64,000 nt of DNA from an uncultured Lachnospiraceae bacterium (GCA_930972465.1 CAKNHF010000005.1:62001-126000); one strand, 5' to 3'. Counted from the stretch's first letter, positions 15,543-24,263 are shown. The notes: generated by a model from the letters alone, not told the origin. Program-made: numbers and translations.

Positions 15543-16109
15543 ATGCGTAAAAATCTTGGAGCAAACCCTTATGTATATCCCCAGCCGGTGCTGATTGTGG
15601 CGACCTACGGCGAGGACGGGACTGTGGATGCGATGAATGTGGCCTACGGCGGGATCGTGAATTCAAACCGGATCCAGATCAATATCGGAGTACGGCATAA
15701 AACTTCCGATAACATCAAACTGAAAAAGGCATTTACAGTCGGCATTGCAGATGATAAGAATCTCGTGGCAGCGGATTACGTGGGAATCGTATCCGGGCAT
15801 GATGTGCCGGAAAAAATGGAGAAGTCCGGGTTCCACACTGTAAAGAGCGAATTCGTTGATGCCCCGGTGATCGAGGAACTTCCGATTTCTCTGGAGTGCA
15901 GAGTGGAGGAGATCAATCAGTATGATAAGACGCTTCGGATCGTGGCTGAGATCGTTAATGTGAGTGCGGACGCGGAAATCCTGGACGGAGAAGGGAAAAT
16001 TGATCCGGAGAAGCTTAAGGCTATTTCCTATGATCCGGCAAATCATACCTATCTGAGGGTGGGAGAAAAAGTAGGGACAGCATTCTCTGACGGGAATAAA
16101 CTGAAATAA
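15543..16109 (+). CDS. Flavin reductase-like FMN-binding protein
   Basis: 188 residues with the flavin-reductase split-barrel pattern: 'PQPVLIVATYGEDGTVDAMN' near the N-terminus, 'INIGVRHKTSDNIK' and 'VGIADDKNLVAADYVGIVSG'. Such proteins bind FMN and reduce it, or act as flavodoxin-like redox proteins (flavoredoxins), in the cytosol. AAAGGAGGA lies six bases before the ATG. The preceding structured leader suggests regulation at RNA level. A phosphoesterase gene follows 12 bp later and is probably cotranscribed. Confidence 0.85.
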   Translation: MRKNLGANPYVYPQPVLIVATYGEDGTVDAMNVAYGGIVNSNRIQINIGVRHKTSDNIKLKKAFTVGIADDKNLVAADYVGIVSGHDVPEKMEKSGFHTVKSEFVDAPVIEELPISLECRVEEINQYDKTLRIVAEIVNVSADAEILDGEGKIDPEKLKAISYDPANHTYLRVGEKVGTAFSDGNKLK

Positions 16110-16121
16110 GGAGCGGAAAGG

Positions 16122-16805
16122 ATGAAGATCGCGGTTTTATCAGATACTCACGGACTTCTGAGACCTGAGGCAGCGGAGCTGATTTCGAAGTGCGATGCGG
16201 TCATTCACGCCGGCGATATCAATTCACAGAAGATCATCGATGAGATGAAAGCAGCGGCGAAAGAAGATGCGCCGATCTATATTGTGCGGGGAAATAATGA
16301 CAAAGAATGGGCCGAACATCTGCCCCATCATCTGGAGTTTACTCTGGCAGGCATGAATTTTTATGTGATACACAATAAAAAAGAACTGCCGTCAGATCTT
16401 GGAGACCGTCAGATTATTATCTTCGGGCATTCCCACAGGTATTCTGAAGAGAAAAAGGACGGCAGGCTCTGGCTGAACCCGGGGAGCTGCGGAAAGAGAA
16501 GGTTTGATCAGGATATTACTCTGGCGGTACTTCGGATTGAGGGGAAAACTTTCAGTGTGGAACGGATCGACATTGAGCATGAGACGTCCCGGAGAAAAGC
16601 TCCGGTCCGGGAAGGCGATCTGCTTCCTGCGATCCGCGGGATCCTGAAACGTATGGACAAAGGTCAGCAGGTGGAGCAGATTGCCTCAGATATGAAACTG
16701 GATCAGGAGTTTGTTGAACAGATCTGCAGGATCAAGGTCACCCATCCCGGGGTGACAGCCCACGGGATCCTGGACAAACTAGAAGTGAACCGTACCGGGC
16801 GCTGA
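16122..16805 (+). CDS. YfcE/MJ0936-like metallophosphoesterase with C-terminal extension
   Basis: 227 residues. The calcineurin-like phosphoesterase fold is shown by 'SDTHG' (metal site 1), 'HAGDI', 'VRGNNDKE', and 'FGHSHR' with 'WLNPGSC'. Family members hydrolyse phosphodiesters with Mn or Ni. The last 60 residues form an extra helical region ('LKRMDKGQQVEQIASDM') resembling a small helix-turn-helix-type segment not found in the minimal 160-residue family. The gene is 12 bp after the flavin reductase gene. Confidence 0.88.
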   Translation: MKIAVLSDTHGLLRPEAAELISKCDAVIHAGDINSQKIIDEMKAAAKEDAPIYIVRGNNDKEWAEHLPHHLEFTLAGMNFYVIHNKKELPSDLGDRQIIIFGHSHRYSEEKKDGRLWLNPGSCGKRRFDQDITLAVLRIEGKTFSVERIDIEHETSRRKAPVREGDLLPAIRGILKRMDKGQQVEQIASDMKLDQEFVEQICRIKVTHPGVTAHGILDKLEVNRTGR

Positions 16806-16824
16806 AGAGTGCCCGGTCCGGTTC
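16787..16824 (+). terminator. Hairpin overlapping the phosphoesterase stop
   Basis: A 14-bp stem with one mismatch and a 10-base loop. It begins within the last codons and lacks a strong T tract. Because the next gene converges from the other side it may act in both directions. Nothing else was seen in 16825-16885. Confidence 0.5.
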
Positions 16825-16885
16825 TATGCTGAAGGCATCAAAAAGTTGTTTTGCGCGTTACAAAGTCATGCTCGCCTGCCCAAGC

Positions 16886-18190
16886 TCAGTCTGCCTGACC
16901 TTTTGACGCTTGCATCATCATATGACAGATGATCTCCTGGACAGCCTCTGCGCCGATTGCGGTATCCAGTGTGATATCATAATTCCCTGAGTGTCCCCAG
17001 ATCCGTTTGGTATAGTAATGATAGTTGTCTGAACGTCTCCGGTCCATCTTGCGGATCTTCTGGCGGGCGTCCTCTTCGGTCAGATTTTCGGTTTTCATGA
17101 TCCGTTTTACACGGTAATCTTCCGGCGCGTGGAGATAGACTTTCAGACAGTCTTTCCGGTCACGGAGAAAATAATCCGCACAGCGTCCGAGGATGACGCA
17201 GTTTCCTTTTTCCGCCAGTTCGCGGATCACCTTCCCCTCTGATTCAAAGATGGCGTCCCTGGGCGCTTCCTGAGTATCCGAATAGATATACATCTGGCTT
17301 ACCAGATCATAGAGAAAGCTGTTGGTCATATTTTCTTCCCTGTCTTTGATGAACTGGGGAGTATATCCGGTGGAACCCGCCGTCATCTGGATGATTTCGT
17401 TGTCATAGAAAGCAAATCCGAGCTTTTCGGCAAGCGCCTTCCCGATATCATGTCCGCCGCTTCCGTACTGGCGTCCGATGACAATGACGGTATGAGACGC
17501 GGAATCCTGATTTTCAGAAAGAGTCTGCTCGGTCTGATCCTGTCTGCTTTCGGAGGCTCCGAAGAGCAGTGGAGGCAGGAAAGAAAGCCAGCGCCCGAAG
17601 AGACGGGCGATGAATCCTACCAGCAGCGCCGCAATGATCGTTCCCTCCCTGACTCCGTCAAGACGATGGGCAAAGATCAGGGACAGGACAGCCGCGATGA
17701 CGGTCAGCGACACATCAAAGGCAACTTTTGTCGAACCGAACTCCGTTTTCCATGTAGAGGAGACGGCGCGGACAAAAGATTCACCCGGAAGCATGGCTAC
17801 GTTTGCAAGAACTTCCGTGTACACGCCGAATCCCAGGATCAGACATCCGATCAGAAGGTAGATCACAGAGGAGATATAACTCTGCGGATCAACGAAGAAG
17901 AGCAGCATCATGGTCAGATCGATGAAATACCCGAACAGGATAGAAATCGGTATCTGCAGCAGGTGCTCTGCTTTAAAGTTTCTGCGCAGGATGATAAGCT
18001 GGATCAGGATCAGCAGAAGGCTGAAGGCAATCGTGAACTGTCCCAGTGTAAGCGGAAAGTTCAGGCTGAGCACATAGGGGATTGACGAGATCGGGGACGT
18101 CCCCAGATTCGCCTTTGTGATCAGGCTGACACCCAGTGAGTTGATGAAAAGTCCGATAAGAAATACAATGTAGCGTTTCAGTTTTTCCAT
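16886..18190 (-). CDS. Fusion of a DUF6198/YczE-type membrane protein with a cytidylate kinase-like domain
   Basis: 434 residues. The N-terminal ~215 residues have about six membrane helices and the motifs 'GVSLITKANLGTSPISSIPY' and 'MLPGESFVRAVSS', as in YczE/YitT-like proteins. The C-terminal ~200 residues start with a P-loop variant 'IGRQYGSGGHDIGKALAEKLG' and contain 'VILGRCADYFL' and 'DRRRSDNYHYYT', matching the cytidylate kinase-like family. The kinase would lie in the cytosol. Such fusions recur in Lachnospiraceae, but the phosphorylated substrate is not known. AGGGAGGACT precedes the ATG. A possible promoter with TATAAT lies upstream in 18191-18300. Confidence 0.85.
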   Translation of the reverse strand: MEKLKRYIVFLIGLFINSLGVSLITKANLGTSPISSIPYVLSLNFPLTLGQFTIAFSLLLILIQLIILRRNFKAEHLLQIPISILFGYFIDLTMMLLFFVDPQSYISSVIYLLIGCLILGFGVYTEVLANVAMLPGESFVRAVSSTWKTEFGSTKVAFDVSLTVIAAVLSLIFAHRLDGVREGTIIAALLVGFIARLFGRWLSFLPPLLFGASESRQDQTEQTLSENQDSASHTVIVIGRQYGSGGHDIGKALAEKLGFAFYDNEIIQMTAGSTGYTPQFIKDREENMTNSFLYDLVSQMYIYSDTQEAPRDAIFESEGKVIRELAEKGNCVILGRCADYFLRDRKDCLKVYLHAPEDYRVKRIMKTENLTEEDARQKIRKMDRRRSDNYHYYTKRIWGHSGNYDITLDTAIGAEAVQEIICHMMMQASKGQAD

Positions 18191-18386
18191 ATTTCAGTCC
18201 TCCCTCGAATCATCGGAAACGCCAAAAGGCACATTCCGGGATTATAAGCGGTTGCCGGGGTCTCGGGCAAGCCCGGACTTTGGCTCGTCGTTGCAGCAAA
18301 TAACAGACGGCGCGCAAAGCGGACCGTCCGTTAAAATGAATTGTTTTGTGTCAGAATAAAGTTTTTTGTGCATATTTGATGAACGG

Positions 18387-18803
18387 TCAGGGTAAAGTGT
18401 TTTCATAGATCCGTAGAAACACATTCATAAAGGCTTCCCGCTCCGATTCGGAAATTCCGCGGAAGGCCTTCTCCTCCATTTCCGAAAATGTTTCTGTTAC
18501 CAGCGCAAGCTGATTCTTCCCCTTATCCGTTAAAAAAACATAGAGACTGCGGCGGTTCCCGTTGAGCATCCGGCGCTCTACAAGTCCGGTGTCCTCCATG
18601 CGGTTCAGAAGCGTAGTGAGCGTACCAGGCTCAATGTGGCATCCCCGAGCAATGTCTTTCTGACCGGCGCCGTCGTGATCCTTCAGATAATCCAGAACTT
18701 TCGGCTGTCCTATGGTCAGGCCGGAATCCTTAAGCCTGTTTAAAAGTTCTTTCTGAAACATGGAATGCTCCGACATGATCAGATAATGAAATGTTGGGGA
18801 CAT
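18387..18803 (-). CDS. MarR-family transcriptional regulator
   Basis: 138 residues. The winged helix-turn-helix is visible as 'GLTIGQPKVLDYLKDHDGA', 'QKDIARGCHIEPGTLTTLLN' and the wing 'RRMLNGNRRSLYVFLTDKG'. AAAGGAGCGATATC precedes the ATG. The promoter and two TTTGAA-NNCAAA sites just upstream indicate self-repression, and the flavodoxin/GNAT gene transcribed away from it may be a target. The interval 18191-18386 holds only weak hairpins, one of which (about 18309-18338) may end this transcript. Confidence 0.9.
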   Translation of the reverse strand: MSPTFHYLIMSEHSMFQKELLNRLKDSGLTIGQPKVLDYLKDHDGAGQKDIARGCHIEPGTLTTLLNRMEDTGLVERRMLNGNRRSLYVFLTDKGKNQLALVTETFSEMEEKAFRGISESEREAFMNVFLRIYENTLP

Positions 18804-18847
18804 GATATCGCTCCTTTCGTTTTTAACTTAATAACATACACATAAGA

Positions 18848-18910
18848 TTTGAACGCAAACTGTTTGAATTCAAACAAAAATATTATAGTCATCATGGAAA
18901 AGATTGTCAA
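18848..18910 (-). promoter_or_regulatory. marR promoter with tandem operators
   Basis: On the minus strand TTGACA (18910-18905) and TATAAT (18887-18882) are both perfect with 17-bp spacing. Just downstream lies the palindrome TGTTTGAATTCAAACA (18861-18876), and a second, weaker copy TTTGAACGCAAA at 18848-18859, 15 bp away. Binding there would block transcription start. Confidence 0.75.
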
Positions 18911-18998
18911 GCAAATGCTGTGATTCTTAAATTATTCTGAATTTCCATGACAGGAGGAAACATATCTGGCATAATTGGAAGCAGGAGGAATCGAGTGT

Positions 18999-20546
18999 AT
19001 GAATGAAATCATAATTTACGGAAGCTGCTATGGGACAGCAAAGATTTATGCAGAAGCGCTTTCCGAAAAAACAGGAATTGAGGCAGTTCCATATGACCGG
19101 ATTTCCGGTTTGGAGCGATACGAAACGATCGTTTATGTGGGCGGGCTCTATGCAGGCGGAGTTCGCGGAATGGCAAAAACTGTGAAGAAGATCTCAGCGG
19201 ATACATGCCGGCGGTTTCTCGTGATCACAGTAGGGCTCGCGGATCCGAAGGATGAAAAGAATATCCGAAATATCAGAGATTCGGCAGGAAAACAGATTCC
19301 TGAGGAGCTGAGAGCGAGAACAGAATTTTATCATCTCAGGGGAGGGATCGATTACCGGAAATTGAACCTTATTCACAGAACGATGATGAAGCTGCTCTTT
19401 GAGCAGGTGAAAAAACAGCCTGCGGAACAGCAGGATGCGGAAACCCGGGCAATGATCGAAACATACGGGAAAAAGGTGGATTTTGTGGATCTGAAAAGAC
19501 TGGAGCCGATTGCGGAGATGCTGAAGGAAGGCGAGGGAAAGTCTGCGCCCCGTTTTGAGATCAGAATAATGAAAGAAACGGAGTATCCGGTTCTGAAAGA
19601 CTTTCTTTATGAGGCGATCTTTGTTCCCGAAGGAGAAGAAGCGCCGGAACGGTCGATCCTTGAACGGCCGGAACTTCAGGTTTATATTTCTGACTTTGGC
19701 CGGAACGAGGGCGACTGCGCCGTGCTGGCATCAGCGGACGGAAAGATCATTGGCGCCGCATGGGCGCGGATCATGGATGACTATGGGCATATAGATGACG
19801 AGACGCCATCCCTTGCCATTGCTGTATATAAGAACTATCGGGGAAAAGGAATCGGGAAGGAAATGCTTTCGCTTCTGTTGTCCTGCTTGCAGGAGAGAGA
19901 CTATAAACAGGTGTCTCTGTCGGTGCAGAAACAAAATCCTGCTGTAAGATTATATAAGAAGGCAGGATTTATAACGGTGAAGGAAACGGACGAAGAGTAT
20001 ATCATGGTAAATAACCTTATCATGTCTGTAAACGGAAAAGAATACAGGATACGGCAGCTGCTCGGAAGAGGAAAGGGCGGTTACTCTTATCTTGCAGAAT
20101 CAGAAGGAAGACAGGTAGTGCTTAAGCAGATTCAGCATGAGCCCTGCGATTCTTATCAGTTTGGGAACAAGCTGTAATCAGAGATACGTGACTATAACCG
20201 ATTAAGGGAAATCGGGATCCCTGTACCCCGGATGCTGGATGTTGATGCAGAGGTGGAGCGGATCGTCAAAGAGTATATAGACGGAGAGACAGTTTACGAG
20301 ATGGTCCTCTGGGACCGCCTTCCGGAAAAATGTCTGGAACAGGTAAAAGCAATGTGCGGACTGCTCTATCCGGCAAACACAAACATAGATTATTTTCCGA
20401 CCAATTTTATCCTTCAGGACGAAAAGCTGTATTATGTGGATTACGAGTGCAATGACTATATGGAAGAATGGAATTTTGAGAACTGGGGGATGAAGTACTG
20501 GTCCAGGACTCCGGAGTTCCTGAAGTATGTAAAGGAGCATCCGTGA
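18999..20546 (+). pseudogene. Flavodoxin-GNAT-kinase three-domain gene interrupted by an in-frame TAA
   Basis: Residues 1-160 form a flavodoxin domain ('IIIYGSCYGTAKIYAEAL', 'VYVGGLYAGGV'). Residues 165-335 form a GNAT acetyltransferase ('AVYKNYRGKGIGKEML'). Then a kinase-like N-lobe begins ('YRIRQLLGRGKGGYSYLAE', 'RQVVLKQI'). TAA at 20175-20177 stops translation, but the same frame continues for 123 codons with a coherent kinase C-lobe: 'NIDYFPTN' for the catalytic loop and 'YYVDYE' for the metal site. A single G-to-T change (GAA to TAA) would explain the stop. The first two domains could still be made; ATG 20232 might allow reinitiation. Start 18999 is chosen for the AGGAGGA upstream. Confidence 0.82.
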
Positions 20547-20629
20547 ACAATTTCTCTCGGGAATGTGATGCATACAGCCGCTGCAACAGGAGGAAAAGAG
20601 AGCAGGCAACTTTTGGGTGCACGAGTTCA

Positions 20630-20658
20630 TTGAAGGAACTGAAACACATTGATATAAT
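20630..20658 (+). promoter_or_regulatory. Promoter, copy 1 of a repeated promoter sequence
   Basis: TTGAAG and TATAAT with 17-bp spacing, within TTCATTGAAGG-N13-TGATATAATG. The same sequence with the same spacing recurs at 24357-24390. It sits just before the truncated reductase gene. Confidence 0.6.
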
Positions 20659-21036
20659 GAGGAAAAGCGCTGCAGATATAAAGGGGAGGATGAATGGGTC
20701 TACAGCAATCTTACAACATATGTGATCACACACCATGAGAAGGAGCCGGAGGAGAAGATAAGATTTGTTCAGGATTCTCCGGTAAGCCTGATCCGGAATC
20801 TGAAAAACAGTGAAGGCAGAGACCTCTGGATCTGCGGCGGCGCGGAGATCGTGCGGCAGCTCATGCAGGATGATCTGATCGACAGATTTTATATCTCGGT
20901 CATTCCAATTGTACTGGGAGACGGGATCCGGCTCTTCGGAAAATCGGAGAAACGACTGGAGCTGAAACTGTTGGATACCAGAAGCTGGAATGGAATAACG
21001 GAGTTGCGATATGAAATGCAGAAAGATCCCGTATGA
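20653..21036 (+). pseudogene. Dihydrofolate reductase/RibD C-terminal family protein, N-terminus missing
   Basis: The frame is open from 20653 and carries 'GEDEWVYSNLTTYVITHHEK', 'DLWICGGAEIVRQLMQ' and 'ISVIPIVLGDGIRLF', the C-terminal two thirds of a RibD-C/DHFR-like oxidoreductase. The usual first ~70 residues with the start and the nucleotide-binding strand are absent, and upstream sequence ends in a TGA. Only a GTG at 20722 remains as a possible start. A 5' deletion seems likely. Confidence 0.75.
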
Positions 21037-21142
21037 AAAGAAGCCGGGGATCAGGAGATAGGGATATGAGCGAATGATAAGAAATACAGGGAGAGAATTT
21101 TATAGAAAACGGATTATAAAATGAAAATAACGGAGGTATAAA

Positions 21143-21751
21143 ATGAATCTGAGTAAGTTTAAATGGACAAGGGAACCGGAAAGCTGGACGGTTAATAAAG
21201 ACGACACAGTGGAGATCGTTACAAAACCACACACGGATCTGTGGCAGAGGACATATTATCATTTCCGGAATGACAACGCTCCCGTGTTCCAGATGGAGAC
21301 AGAGGAGAAATATTTCAGTTTTGTTGTCAGGACAGATTTTCAGGAAAGCCATCACAGATTCGATCAGTGCGGGATCGTCATGTATCTGGACAGTGAGAAC
21401 TGGCTGAAAGGATCTGTTGAATATGAGAATGAAGAGTATCAGCATCTGGGAAGTGTAGTGACAAATGAGGGATACTCTGACTGGGCGACAACGGTGATCG
21501 ACGCGTCGGTAAAATCAATGTGGTACCGCTTCAGCAGAAGAGAGGATGACTACTGCATTGAATGCTCTTCGGATGGGATTCATTTTCAGCAGATGAGGAT
21601 CTGCCATATGCATAAGGGCGGCGGGATGATCCGATTTGGTATCTATGCCTGTTCGCCGGAGGACTCGTCTTTTAAAGCAGTGTTTTCTGATATGAAGCTG
21701 ACGGAGTGCCAGTGGAAGGCACATGACGGGCAGCAGCCGGATGAAGAATGA
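21143..21751 (+). CDS. DUF1349 domain protein (concanavalin-like fold)
   Basis: 202 residues matching the DUF1349 family: 'WTVNKDDTVEIVTKPHTDLWQ' region, 'DQCGIVMYLDSENWLKGSVEY', and 'IRFGIYACSPEDSSFKAVFSD'. No signal peptide, so cytosolic. The fold resembles beta-sandwich lectins/glucanases, but no enzymatic activity is assigned. GGAGGT precedes the ATG. The stop overlaps the following ATG by 4 bp. Confidence 0.85.
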   Translation: MNLSKFKWTREPESWTVNKDDTVEIVTKPHTDLWQRTYYHFRNDNAPVFQMETEEKYFSFVVRTDFQESHHRFDQCGIVMYLDSENWLKGSVEYENEEYQHLGSVVTNEGYSDWATTVIDASVKSMWYRFSRREDDYCIECSSDGIHFQQMRICHMHKGGGMIRFGIYACSPEDSSFKAVFSDMKLTECQWKAHDGQQPDEE

Positions 21752-22068
21752 AAAAGATAAGAACGAGGAACAAAGTTATCCTGTTATTGCTCCTTCTGAC
21801 AGTGGGATATATCGGGAAAAATGTGTTTGATATCTGTTCTTTCAGTACAGAAGACCAGAGGCAAAAGGCAGATGTGGCGATCATCGTCAGTGATTCCCTG
21901 CATATGAAACGGGCAATGCTGCTGGCGGAAGACGCCGGGATCAACGCATACAGTTCTCCAACTCCTACATCGAGATATGTCAGCCTGAGAACGAAGATTC
22001 CATTTCTGGCAAGGGAGACGTTTTATTATATCGGGTATAAATGGTATCGGGTGGTTTTCCCGAAGTGA
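21748..22068 (+). pseudogene. YdcF/SanA-like (DUF218) membrane protein with internal deletion
   Basis: 106 residues. The N-terminal membrane helix and 'RQKADVAI' start of the DUF218 fold join directly to 'IIVSDSLHMKRAMLLAEDAG', which belongs to the last third of the family. The roughly 90-residue core with the glycine-rich strands and acidic residues is gone, although the frame is preserved. The junction falls in the similar strings VAI and AII, suggesting deletion between short repeats. Probably non-functional. Confidence 0.7.
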
Positions 22069-22168
22069 GGACATCGGGATCATTTTACGGCAGAGCTCTG
22101 CGCAGGAAGTTTGGGAGATCATCCCAAGATGATACATAATGAGATTTAAAACGAAAAAGGAGAAATAT

Positions 22169-22243
22169 ATGAATATCGAAGGAAATCAGAAAGAGCTTGA
22201 CGCAATGAAAGAGTTTCACAAAGGAAACCGTCAGGAGGGCTAA
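22169..22243 (+). CDS. 24-codon small ORF, probably a truncated gene start
   Basis: ATG at 22169 follows a strong AAAGGAG. The peptide begins MNIEGNQKELDAMKEFHKG and ends at TAA 22241-22243. It looks like the N-terminus of a longer protein cut short. Its last codons (CAG GAG GGC) form the ribosome-binding site of the peptidase E gene that starts five bases later, so its translation may affect that gene. Confidence 0.45.
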   Translation: MNIEGNQKELDAMKEFHKGNRQEG

Positions 22244-22247
22244 ATTT

Positions 22248-22862
22248 ATGAAAAGAGTATTATTGGTATCCATGATGCATAATGTAACAGAGCTTTTCAG
22301 AGAGATCGAGCCGGACTTAAAAGGAAAAACAATGACCTATATCCCCACGGCGGCGATTGCGGAGAGCATCGAGGGTATGGCGGAGGAAGAGACAAGGATG
22401 CTGGAAGAACTGGGGCTGATCGTTGATGAACTGGAAGCCTCCACCGCGTCCTGTGAGAGCGTGGAGGAAAAACTGACAAAAAATGACATGATATTTGTCG
22501 GAGGCGGGAACACATTTTTCCTGCTTCAGGAACTGAAGAAATCGGGGGCGGATAAAATCATTGTTCAGGAAGTAAACAGGGGAAAACTGTATATAGGGGA
22601 GTCCGCAGGCGCTATTGCCGCATGCCCTGATATCGGGTTTTCAGCAGAGATGGACGAGCCGGAAAAAGCGCCGGAACTTACGGACCGTACCGGACTGGGC
22701 CTGGTGGATTTCTATCTGGTGCCGCACCTGGGACATCCGGAGATGGGACCCGGGGCGGAGGCGATCATTGAAAAATATTCGTCAGAACTGAAGCTGAAGG
22801 CGATAGATGATTATCAGGCAATCCTGGTCGAGGACGATAAGGTGAGCAGACTGCCAAAGTGA
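22248..22862 (+). CDS. Peptidase E-like (S51) serine peptidase
   Basis: 204 residues. The nucleophile motif 'YIGESAGAIAACPDI' (Ser in GESAG), the preceding 'IFVGGGNTFFLLQEL', and 'VDFYLVPHLGHPE' with the histidine define the S51 family. E. coli PepE cleaves Asp-X dipeptides; specificity of this relative is uncertain. Cytosolic. The ribosome-binding site AGGAGG lies inside the upstream small ORF. Confidence 0.88.
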   Translation: MKRVLLVSMMHNVTELFREIEPDLKGKTMTYIPTAAIAESIEGMAEEETRMLEELGLIVDELEASTASCESVEEKLTKNDMIFVGGGNTFFLLQELKKSGADKIIVQEVNRGKLYIGESAGAIAACPDIGFSAEMDEPEKAPELTDRTGLGLVDFYLVPHLGHPEMGPGAEAIIEKYSSELKLKAIDDYQAILVEDDKVSRLPK

Positions 22863-22925
22863 TGCTTTTGGAAAGACGCACAGAAAGGTCTGAAAGAAAT
22901 AATCCAAAGGAAGGATTGACCGGAT

Positions 22926-23375
22926 ATGGAGATCAGAAAAATAGAAACAGATAAAAAGGAATATCTTTCGCTGCTTCTTCTTGCGGACGAGCAGGAAGAT
23001 ATGATCGACCGGTATCTGGAGCGGGGCGACATGTATGTTCTGGATGATGGCGGTGTGAGAGCGGAGTGCGTTGTGACAGATGAGGGAAACGGGATACTGG
23101 AGCTCAAAAATCTGGCGGTACGTCCTGACAGTCAGGGGAAAGGTTATGGAAGAAAGATGATCCGGTTTGTGGCGGATACTTACAGGAACCGTTTTTGTAT
23201 TTTACATGTGGGGACAGGAGACAGTCCGGCGACGCTTCCGTTTTACGAGAAATGTGGTTTCCGCAGATCCCATGTTGTCAGGAATTTTTTTACAGAGCAC
23301 TATGACCACCCCATCTATGAGTGCGGAAAACAGCTTGTGGATATGGTATATCTGAAAATGGAGCTGGACAGGTGA
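22926..23375 (+). CDS. GNAT-family N-acetyltransferase
   Basis: 149 residues. The acetyl-CoA pyrophosphate-binding motif is 'VRPDSQGKGYGRKMIRFV', followed by 'PATLPFYEKCGFRRSH', typical of the C-terminal GNAT strand-helix. Substrate unknown. AAGGATTG precedes the ATG by a few bases. One of several GNAT genes in this stretch. Confidence 0.85.
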   Translation: MEIRKIETDKKEYLSLLLLADEQEDMIDRYLERGDMYVLDDGGVRAECVVTDEGNGILELKNLAVRPDSQGKGYGRKMIRFVADTYRNRFCILHVGTGDSPATLPFYEKCGFRRSHVVRNFFTEHYDHPIYECGKQLVDMVYLKMELDR

Positions 23376-23452
23376 AGGGGAGAAGAGCAGAAGAGGCATC
23401 TGGCGAGCTTCAGAGAAGATTCGAATTGAAACAACAGAAACGAAAGCGGAAA

Positions 23453-23480
23453 CACAGGGGCAGATAATGCCCCTTGTTTC
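23453..23480 (+). terminator. Terminator-like hairpin
   Basis: AGGGGCA-GATAA-TGCCCCTT stem followed by TTTCATTT, 80 bp after the GNAT stop. Confidence 0.5.
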
Positions 23481-23512
23481 ATTTATAAATAATAGAATAA
23501 TGGAGAAGTAGT

Positions 23513-24135
23513 ATGCTGAACATTAGAAGCGAAAAAGAATCAGATTATAAGATCGTAGAAGAGATTACAAGAAAGGCGTTTTATAACATGTACATTCCAG
23601 GATGTTACGAACATTATCTTGTTCATATTATGCGCGGCCACAAGGATTTTATACCGGAACTGGATTTTGTGATTGAACTTGACGGCAGAGTGATTGGAAA
23701 TATTATGTATACAAAGGCAAAGCTGACCGATGAGAATGGAACTGAGAAAGAGATCCTTACATTCGGACCTGTCAGCATCAGAGAAATGGATACGGGAAAA
23801 TGCTTATCGAACACTCGCTTAAGCGCGCGGCAGAACTGGGGTATGACGCTGTAGTCATCTTCGGAAGTCCTTCAAACTATGTTGGCTGCGGCTTCCGGTG
23901 CTGTAAAAGGTATAATGTATGTGTGGGAAAAGACAGGTATCCGGCAGCGATGCTGGTAAAAGAACTTAAGGAGGGGGCTCTGGACGGACGGGTGTGGTAC
24001 TACTCAGACAGTCCGGTGATGAATGTTGACGAGCAGGAAGCACAGGCGTTTGACGACGGACTGGAGAAGATGGAGAAAAAATGGACGTCCAGCCAGGAGG
24101 CATTTTATATCATGAGCCATTCATTTATGGAGTAA
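23513..24135 (+). pseudogene. GNAT acetyltransferase split by a frameshift
   Basis: The first frame (23513-23854) encodes an N-terminal GNAT half ending '...LTFGPVSI', then runs into nonsense. From about 23783 the next frame encodes 'QRNGYGKMLIEHSLKRAAEL' (the acetyl-CoA loop) and the rest of the domain to a stop at 24135, including 'IFGSPSNYVGCGF'. Between VSI and QRNGYGK about four residues expected in relatives are missing, so a deletion of roughly 13 bp explains the shift. Confidence 0.8.
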
Positions 24136-24263
24136 AAGAGGAGGAGGGCACAGATCATGAGTGGTCTGCGCCTCAGGTATAAATTGACTTCTGTGTTATC
24201 AGATGCTCTCTGCTCACCCGCTTCTATCGCATCATCCCGTATCATCTGTCCGAGTTTTGTCAT
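24105..24263 (-). pseudogene. Short Rpn-like/'MTKLGQMI' ORF, probable remnant
   Basis: A 52-residue minus-strand ORF starts at an ATG preceded by AAGGAGG with eight-base spacing, and by a promoter-like TATAAT (24293-24298). It begins MTKLGQMIRDDAIEAGEQR, resembling the tail of Rpn-type (PD-(D/E)XK) nucleases or small relatives. After about 30 residues it becomes hydrophobic and overlaps the end of the broken GNAT gene, so it is likely truncated. Confidence 0.45.

Noticed and set aside
15331-15594. 87-codon ORF across the structured leader
   Set aside because: No ribosome-binding site, overlaps the flavin reductase start, and the region is explained better by RNA structure. It may simply be open by chance.
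20543-20725. 60-codon ORF between the kinase remnant and the reductase fragment
   Set aside because: No ribosome-binding site, and the reductase frame explains the second half of the region.
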